Positions 59,160 to 64,000 of a stretch of DNA of 64,000 nt are shown in pieces. This stretch comes from an uncultured Treponema sp. Lineage in GTDB: Bacteria > Spirochaetota > Spirochaetia > Treponematales > Treponemataceae. Under the pieces are notes generated by a model. The model made no database searches, was not told the origin of the DNA, and saw nothing but the letters and a program-made list of their open reading frames with translations. The number at the start of each line of letters is the position of its first letter. Within the stretch, counting starts at the first letter, position 1. Location of the stretch: NCBI GenBank assembly GCA_947165895.1, contig CAMVCB010000004.1:310001-374000 (forward strand), written 5' to 3'. The position numbers and the translations under genes were made by a program.

Positions 59160-59166
59160 TTGCCCC

Positions 59167-60042
59167 ATGAAAACGGCTTTGATTTCTTTTGTATCTTCAT
59201 TCGGACTTTTGCTGACCGCCGCAATCTGGGGCTTTGGTTTTGTTGTTGTAAAAGACAGCCTGGATTATGTAGGAGCCTTTTATCTTGTTGCCCTCCGTTA
59301 CACCCTTGCAAGCCTTGTGATGGCAGTAATAATCGCAAAACGATGGAAAAAATTAAACCGCACATATCTTAAGCATGGAATTATGACAGGCTGCTTTCTT
59401 GGACTTGGCTATATCAGTCAGACAGTCGGCTGTGCCTTTACAAGCGCAGGGAAAAACGCCTTTCTTACCACAATTTATGTAATTCTGATTCCTTTTTTCA
59501 CCTGGATTTTCTTTCATCACAGGCCGCGAACCCACGTTTTTATTGCCGCCCTTATGTCTGTGACGGGAATCGGGCTTCTTGCACTTGGAACCGGAGATAC
59601 GACCGGCATCAACAAGGGTGATATTTTCACGCTGATCTGCGGCATTTTTTATGCCCTTCACATCATTTTTACCGAGCGTTACAACGCCAAAGGTGATGAT
59701 ACCCTGCTTCTTACTAACATTCAGTTTATTGTTTCTACAATTTTAGCCTGGTCTACTGCCTGGATTTTTGACGGTAAATTCGCCCCTTCAATTTTGACTG
59801 ATTCAAGAATCCTGATTTCCATAATTTACCTGGGGCTTTTTGCCACAATGATCTGCTTCTGTCTTCAGAACATAGGCTTAAAATACGTAAAATCCTCGCT
59901 TGCATCCCTCTTTTTGAGTTTTGAATCCGTTTTCGGCGTTCTTTTCAGCAGTATTTTCCTTCACGAAAGCCTTACTCCCCGAATGCTGGCCGGTTGTATC
60001 CTGATTTTTGCCGCGGTCCTGCTTGCGGAGAGGAAGGAGTAG
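59167..60042 (+). CDS. EamA/DMT-family transporter (b)
   Basis: 291 residues, ten hydrophobic helices, two EamA repeats: LLLTAAIWGFGFVVVKDSLDY (first part), LGLGYISQTVGCAFTSAGKNAFL; GDIFTLICGIFYALHIIFTE, and LFLSFESVFGVLFSSIFLHES. Probable metabolite exporter; substrate unknown. Separate transcript after the glgP terminator; convergent with the CAP-domain gene, 3 nt apart. Confidence 0.92.
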   Translation: MKTALISFVSSFGLLLTAAIWGFGFVVVKDSLDYVGAFYLVALRYTLASLVMAVIIAKRWKKLNRTYLKHGIMTGCFLGLGYISQTVGCAFTSAGKNAFLTTIYVILIPFFTWIFFHHRPRTHVFIAALMSVTGIGLLALGTGDTTGINKGDIFTLICGIFYALHIIFTERYNAKGDDTLLLTNIQFIVSTILAWSTAWIFDGKFAPSILTDSRILISIIYLGLFATMICFCLQNIGLKYVKSSLASLFLSFESVFGVLFSSIFLHESLTPRMLAGCILIFAAVLLAERKE

Positions 60043-60045
60043 AGG

Positions 60046-60852
60046 TTATTTATCCTTGTATCCGCCTGCATAAGTAATTACGCAGACTGAACCGTAGGTT
60101 TTGTGCTTTTTGGTATATCCGACGCCGGTGCCGTCAAACTGGCCATTCATAATGTTTTTTCTGTGGCCGCGGCTGGAAACTCCGTCGTCGATTAAGAGAT
60201 CTACAACTATGTCCCGTCCAGAGTTACTTCCATAGGCAATATTTTCTCCTGCAGTTTTGTATGTTCCGTATTTTTCGATTCGTTTGAAAGGTGTACTTCC
60301 ATCAACACCTGTGTGACCGGTTTGTGCTGTTTCACCCTGGGTGCTTGAATGCTTTTGAGCTGCCAGTGACAAACCCTTTTCTGCTTTCAGAATAGGAAGA
60401 GGCTTTGCTTTTGCCATAAATTTTGCACATTCTTCAACAACTGCTGCCCCTTCCTGAGTCAAAAGCTTTCCTTCATATGTTTTTCCGTTAAACTTTTTGA
60501 TTCTAGGGGTAATATACAATTCTGCATACATGGCTGGATTTGTACGGGCCATATTCATTTCCAGAACGACATCCTTTTCTATGTCAGAAAGATAGTCAAC
60601 GTTTCTTGCAGTATCTAATGTTTTTACATCCCATTTACTTGTGTCGATTGAAGACAGGGAAGATGCTGATGAACTGCCCGAACCTGATGATTTTGGTATG
60701 TTTTTTAATGAAGTTCCTTTATCGTTCTGGTTGTCCTGCTTTCCGGAAAGCGTTGTTTTTATGGAAGAGGTTAACTCATTGAGTGTTTCACAGCCGGAAA
60801 ATAAAATTAAGGATGAAATTAAAAGCGCTGATAAAAAAGATGATTTTTTCAT
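60046..60852 (-). CDS. CAP-domain (SCP/PR-1-like) lipoprotein
   Basis: 268 residues. Lipobox LFSGC (Cys21), Ser/Gly-rich linker (~35-75), then CAP domain (~90-268): EMNMARTNPAMYAEL, LSLAAQKHSSTQGETAQTGHTG, AGENIAYGSNSGRDIVVDLLIDDG (in parts), SSRGHRKNIMNGQFDGTGVGY and CVITYAGGY. CAP proteins are extracytoplasmic, and their bacterial role is unclear. Its upstream region shares AATATTACCTG with the promoter of the 61419 gene, so the XRE protein at 60923 may control both. Confidence 0.92.
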   Translation of the reverse strand: MKKSSFLSALLISSLILFSGCETLNELTSSIKTTLSGKQDNQNDKGTSLKNIPKSSGSGSSSASSLSSIDTSKWDVKTLDTARNVDYLSDIEKDVVLEMNMARTNPAMYAELYITPRIKKFNGKTYEGKLLTQEGAAVVEECAKFMAKAKPLPILKAEKGLSLAAQKHSSTQGETAQTGHTGVDGSTPFKRIEKYGTYKTAGENIAYGSNSGRDIVVDLLIDDGVSSRGHRKNIMNGQFDGTGVGYTKKHKTYGSVCVITYAGGYKDK

Positions 60853-60922
60853 AAGAATCTCCTATAAGGTAAAATTATTACTTTACAGGTAATATTATGA
60901 TTGTGAATTTTTAATTGTCAAA

Positions 60923-61252
60923 TTATTTTGATTTAATTTCCGAGGAAAGAATGGTATGCAGCCAGTTGATCTTATTTTCAAAATGGGTCGCGAGGCGGGC
61001 GTAAAGCTTATCCATGTAGGTCTGATTCAAATCTTCACCAAAAAGTGCTGCCGGACTCACATTTAATTCCTCACAAATGCGTTCAATAAGATTAGCAGAA
61101 GCAAACTGAGTGCCGGTCTCTATTATGGAAAGATGCTTTTGTGTAATATCAAGCCGTTTAGAAAGCTCCATTTGAGTGAGCCCTGCCAATTTGCGGTATT
61201 TCTGTACGTTTTTTCCGAACAGCTGAGGAATATTCAGCCCTGACTTTTCCAT
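60923..61252 (-). CDS. XRE-family regulator (locus 2)
   Basis: 109 residues. HTH_3 domain ~12-66 (VQKYRKLAGLTQMELSKRLDI, HLSIIETGTQFASANLIERICEELNVS in parts, PAALFGED), C-terminal helix. Divergent from the exported-protein gene at 61419; a perfect 16-bp palindrome (61299) lies between. Same size and orientation logic as the XRE gene at 50694. It stands between the CAP lipoprotein gene and the barrel gene. Confidence 0.88.
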   Translation of the reverse strand: MEKSGLNIPQLFGKNVQKYRKLAGLTQMELSKRLDITQKHLSIIETGTQFASANLIERICEELNVSPAALFGEDLNQTYMDKLYARLATHFENKINWLHTILSSEIKSK

Positions 61253-61298
61253 GACTTTAATTATTACATCACGCCGCCTGCTTTGGAACTTTTACGAT

Positions 61299-61314
61299 AG
61301 TAATAATTATTACT
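61299..61314. promoter_or_regulatory. Palindromic candidate operator of XRE locus 2
   Basis: AGTAATAATTATTACT, perfect 16-bp palindrome, between divergent genes. Related TTATTAC/GTAATAT halves occur before the CAP gene (60873-60895), and AATATTACCTG is found both there (minus, 60895-60885) and at 61369-61379 (plus). Confidence 0.55.
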
Positions 61315-61418
61315 AATTAAGTTGATTTTAGACTGTTTTTATTTGATTTACCTTATTTTCTGCCTTAAAATATTACCTGAATAACAGAATTTTCTATCTT
61401 TATAGTAGGAGTGTTGAT

Positions 61419-62045
61419 ATGAAAAAAAATTTTACAATGCTTGTATTTATTTTTGTCCTTGCTGCGAAAATATTCTCTGTGGAATTTTCCATTGGTGCGA
61501 ATATTGGAAGTATTCTGGAACAAAACATTGAAAACAGTACAACAACTATTGTTGGCTTGCCAGAATTTGGACTGAAGGCAGATGTCAGATTTGAAAAATT
61601 TGGTTTGAAGCTTGATTTTGATTTTTGCTGGATAAATATAAATACTTTTACTACAAGTAATTCAGTTTCCTACGAAATGACGCAAAAAGGTGGAGGAGAA
61701 ATTCTTTTGCTGACACCTTACATTCCAATTCAGTTCGGAAGATTTTCAGTAGCCATCGGTCCGTCTATAGGATTCTATTTCGCACAGACAAACATAAATA
61801 TTAAAAATCAAAAATATGATACTAGTGCAAACGCTTTTGCATTTATCCTTGGTGGTGATATTGACGTGAGATACCCGATTACAGAGAAGTTAAAATTGTG
61901 TCTGGATATTCCGATTCTGGTGAAACCTTATACGAAAATAATGGATGCCAGGTCTTCTGGAAGAAAACAAGATGTACCGGATGGCAGTTGGAATGTTTCT
62001 AACGTTTTTTCAATCCCGGCTTTAAGCATTATTTATACATTCTGA
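61419..62045 (+). CDS. Exported protein, probable outer-membrane beta-barrel (locus 2)
   Basis: 208 residues. Signal peptide (KKNFTMLVFIFVLAAKIFS), then SVEFSIGANIGSI and paired amphipathic strands (FGLKADVRFEKFGLKLDFDF, FSVAIGPSIGFYFAQTNINI as separate strands), ending SIPALSIIYTF with C-terminal Phe. Fits a small 8-10-strand barrel; family unknown. GTAGGAGTG precedes the ATG. Followed 27 nt later by the membrane protein at 62073. AT-rich, as at locus 1. Confidence 0.65.
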   Translation: MKKNFTMLVFIFVLAAKIFSVEFSIGANIGSILEQNIENSTTTIVGLPEFGLKADVRFEKFGLKLDFDFCWININTFTTSNSVSYEMTQKGGGEILLLTPYIPIQFGRFSVAIGPSIGFYFAQTNINIKNQKYDTSANAFAFILGGDIDVRYPITEKLKLCLDIPILVKPYTKIMDARSSGRKQDVPDGSWNVSNVFSIPALSIIYTF

Positions 62046-62072
62046 TTTTTCAGACTAGTTTAAGAGACAGAT

Positions 62073-63296
62073 ATGGATTTTATTTTTCAAACAGATTTTT
62101 CTGATTTTACTCTGAAAGTTTTGGGAAGGCGATTTAAGCTTGTCGAAGGTGACAGCATTCAAATGGTAATTTGGATGGGGCATATTCATAATTTACCTCT
62201 GCGGGACAGGTATTTTGTCTTTACAAAGCAGGGACTTTACTGGAATTTCCCGGCAATTGTGCAAAGTGGGGAAGAAGGACAGACTGCTGAGCGCACAATC
62301 TGTGATTCTGATTTTTTCCAGAAGCATGACTCTTCCTTTGGTCTTGTCTTTACAAAATGTGAAGGAGAACTGAACGAACTCCATCTAAAAATGGGGGAGC
62401 GTACTTTTGTTTTTCAGTTCACAAAAAACTTCCCAAAAGAAAGACTTGAAGAACTGGAAAGTATTATCCGCGATTATTTTACCGGTTATTTTGATGAAAA
62501 GAAGTATGAAGAAAAAGCAAAAAAGTCAAAATTACGCTTGTCATTTTATAATATTCCAGATTTTTTCAAACAAGCCGGATTTGTAATTGCTGGCGGCTAT
62601 TTAAAATTCATAGATAAAACTGAAAATTTTTTTGAGAATCTTGGAAAGAAGAAATCAAATCCTAAAGCAGAGAAATCTGAAAAATTTGAAAATATAAATG
62701 TAAAGCAGGCTGTCAAATCAACAGTTCCATTGCAAAGTGAAAATAGCTTTGTAAGATTTATACGGCACACTTTTGATTTAACTGCTGATTTGATTTTTGT
62801 ACTGGCTGTGGTAATTCTGATAAAGCCAGAAATTAATGCAATTGTATTTAAGAAATGTGATTTTTCAACGAATTTGTTGTTGTCAAGACTAGTTAAACTT
62901 GTAACTGTAAATGGCATACCTTTGCTGAACGAAAATTTTCTTGGCTGTTTATTTTTATTTGTAGTTCTCAAGCTGGTTGTAATTTTATCCTGTAAAAATA
63001 TCCGGAAAATTGTTCCTTTATTGCTTTTAGTAATTCTTTGTATTTTAACTGTATTAATAAAAATATCATTTTTGATTTTCTTAATTCTTTCGCTATTACT
63101 TTTACTTACATTACAGTTTTCAATGAATTTCAAATCAAAAACTATAAAAACAAAAATAGGATTATTTATTATTCTGACACTGGCATTATATATATCACTG
63201 CATCTTCTTTTGTCTCTGCCGGAAATCAATAATATAAATACAGGGGCTTCATATATAGATGTATTTTATCTTTTCCTGAAAGATTTGGGGTTTTAG
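62073..63296 (+). CDS. Membrane protein of unknown function
   Basis: 407 residues. The soluble N-terminal ~220 residues begin with a compact beta-rich domain (FVFTKQGLYWNFPAIVQ, FGLVFTKCEGELNELHLKMG, TFVFQFTKNFPKERLEELESI in parts), reminiscent of a PH-like or YdbS-type fold. A Lys-rich linker follows, then about five membrane helices (~240-260, 290-310, 318-345, 347-352, 365-385). Not recognised. Probably co-transcribed with the beta-barrel gene. AT-rich with many Ile/Leu/Phe codons. Confidence 0.55.
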   Translation: MDFIFQTDFSDFTLKVLGRRFKLVEGDSIQMVIWMGHIHNLPLRDRYFVFTKQGLYWNFPAIVQSGEEGQTAERTICDSDFFQKHDSSFGLVFTKCEGELNELHLKMGERTFVFQFTKNFPKERLEELESIIRDYFTGYFDEKKYEEKAKKSKLRLSFYNIPDFFKQAGFVIAGGYLKFIDKTENFFENLGKKKSNPKAEKSEKFENINVKQAVKSTVPLQSENSFVRFIRHTFDLTADLIFVLAVVILIKPEINAIVFKKCDFSTNLLLSRLVKLVTVNGIPLLNENFLGCLFLFVVLKLVVILSCKNIRKIVPLLLLVILCILTVLIKISFLIFLILSLLLLLTLQFSMNFKSKTIKTKIGLFIILTLALYISLHLLLSLPEINNINTGASYIDVFYLFLKDLGF

Positions 63297-63322
63297 GGGC
63301 CTGCCTCTAGGCGAGAGGGTGA

Positions 63323-63345
63323 CGGAAGACCGCTTGCGGGCTGAA
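63323..63345 (+). repeat. Short GC-rich intergenic repeat, copy 2
   Basis: CGGAAGACCGC, 2 nt, GCGGGCTGAA; see 46467-46490. Confidence 0.55.
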
Positions 63346-63373
63346 CGGCAAGTAAACTTGCCGGGCCTTTTTT
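63346..63373 (+). terminator. Terminator after the membrane-protein gene
   Basis: CGGCAAGT / ACTTGCCG stem followed by GGCC and seven T. Confidence 0.85.
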
Positions 63374-63384
63374 TCGATGAAGCT

Positions 63385-63414
63385 AAACGACAGTCGCAAC
63401 GGACTGTCGTTTTT
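63385..63414. terminator. Second hairpin terminator, convergent region
   Basis: AAACGACAGTC (63385-63395) / GACTGTCGTTT (63402-63412) with GCAACG loop, T-rich on plus and within an outer GAAGC/GCTTC stem (63379/63418); may serve the LacI-type gene on the minus strand too. Confidence 0.7.
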
Positions 63415-63454
63415 AACGCTTCTTCGATTTTCGGCAGGGGAGACTTCCCCCTCC

Positions 63455-64000
63455 TTAAATTTTTCTCAGAGAATCGCCGTCTTCGAAGGTTACGTTGAAA
63501 ATTGCGGTTTCCTTTGTTGTGGTGGCTTCAGAAATCTGGTTGAAAAGAATTTCAGCGGCTTTCTGGCCCATTTTGGAAAGGGGCTGGACGTTTGTAGCGA
63601 CATTAAGATTGAAATAGGAAGAATTGATAAAGCCGTCAAATCCGACAAGGCTTACCTGATCTGGAACGGAAAGGCCTGCTTCATTAATGCCGCGGGCAGC
63701 CTGAGGTACAAGGGAGTCGGCGCAGCAGAAAAGAGCTGTCGGCGGATTTTTCCAGGTGGTAAAGGCATTTTTTATATCCTTGTAAACATCCTTAGATTCA
63801 AATTCGGTGCGGATGATATATTCCTCTGGCTTGTAATCAGCACCCAGGTCATGCAGGGCCTGAATGTAGCCCCTTTCTCGGTCGGAAATATTTGCGTTGT
63901 AAATTTCCCGGTGCAGGCCTACAAAACCGATTCTTCTATGGCCTGCTTCCCAGATTTTTTTGACGGTGTTGTAGCCGGCCTCGTAGTTTGCGGTATCAAC
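63455..64000 (-). CDS. LacI/PurR-family transcriptional regulator (C-terminal part; start beyond window)
   Basis: 182 codons of open frame run off the right edge; no start in the window. Reads as the effector-binding domain: GYNTVKKIWEAGHRRIGFVG, ISDRERGYIQALHDLG, PTALFCCADSLVPQAARGINEAGLSVPDQVS (in parts), LVGFDGFINSSYFNLNVATNVQPLSKMGQKAAEIL (in parts). This is the classic periplasmic-binding-like fold of LacI regulators; ligand probably a sugar, not named by sequence. Stop TAA at 63457-63455. The DNA-binding half lies outside. Confidence 0.9.
   Translation of the reverse strand, partial: VDTANYEAGYNTVKKIWEAGHRRIGFVGLHREIYNANISDRERGYIQALHDLGADYKPEEYIIRTEFESKDVYKDIKNAFTTWKNPPTALFCCADSLVPQAARGINEAGLSVPDQVSLVGFDGFINSSYFNLNVATNVQPLSKMGQKAAEILFNQISEATTTKETAIFNVTFEDGDSLRKI

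Overview
The window looks like chromosome of an anaerobic, host-associated treponeme or close spirochaete relative. This is inferred from gene content, not from a marker gene. Supporting signs are spirochaete-type lipoproteins with loose lipoboxes, a class III (anaerobic) ribonucleotide reductase, indolepyruvate:ferredoxin oxidoreductase with phenylacetate-CoA ligase, a bacterial XPB helicase with its partner, a FliG-like protein, and moderate to low GC.

Layout. 1-6.2 kb: arylpyruvate/arylacetate genes (iorB end, paaK, a double ACT protein), with a lipoprotein and a NarL-type two-component system between them. 6.3-8.7 kb: STAS protein, LpoB-like and COG3014-like lipoproteins. 8.8-10.1 kb: purD. 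10.2-15.6 kb, minus strand: a probable six-gene cell-envelope run (ParA/MinD ATPase, lgt, small Cys-rich protein, uppP, exported protein, nnr). 15.7-20 kb: C-terminal processing protease, rsmE, WecG-type glycosyltransferase, an unusual sigma-54-activator-like AAA+ protein. 20-24 kb: recQ, tRNA-Leu(CAA), comM. 24.3-29.4 kb: a glycosidase-like protein with ppx and ppk1. 29.5-32.4 kb: a three-gene ABC importer. 32.5-38 kb: XPB helicase plus partner and a diguanylate cyclase. 38-49 kb: nrdG, a TSCPD protein and nrdD, split by an AT-rich accessory island (about 38.8-46.4 kb). 48.8-53.4 kb: two PIN toxin-antitoxin pairs, era, and an XRE/beta-barrel/phosphoesterase locus. 53.5-60 kb: two EamA transporters around glgX-glgP. 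60-63.3 kb: CAP-domain lipoprotein and a second XRE/beta-barrel locus. 63.5 kb to the end: the C-terminal part of a LacI-type regulator.

The island at 40.7-46.4 kb is the best candidate for something undescribed. Four of its transcription units carry the same operator-like palindrome (TCTCA, 3-5 nt, TGAGA) ending 9-13 nt before a -10-like hexamer. The units encode a WYL regulator, two PD-(D/E)XK-like proteins (plus a broken paralogue), an unknown protein, a zinc-ribbon membrane protein and a protein ending in a FliG C-terminal domain. Next to the island is a truncated nrdG copy that differs from the intact gene only at synonymous sites over 44 codons.

Other signals: a two-hairpin repeat with compensatory changes that begins exactly at the stop codons of purD and comM; at least seven genes whose -10 box lies 6-8 nt before the start codon with no Shine-Dalgarno sequence (probable leaderless mRNAs); a pair of NrdR boxes before nrdD; and two XRE loci of the same architecture, each with a palindromic candidate operator. 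All functional calls come from reading translated sequence and motifs; no database search was run.
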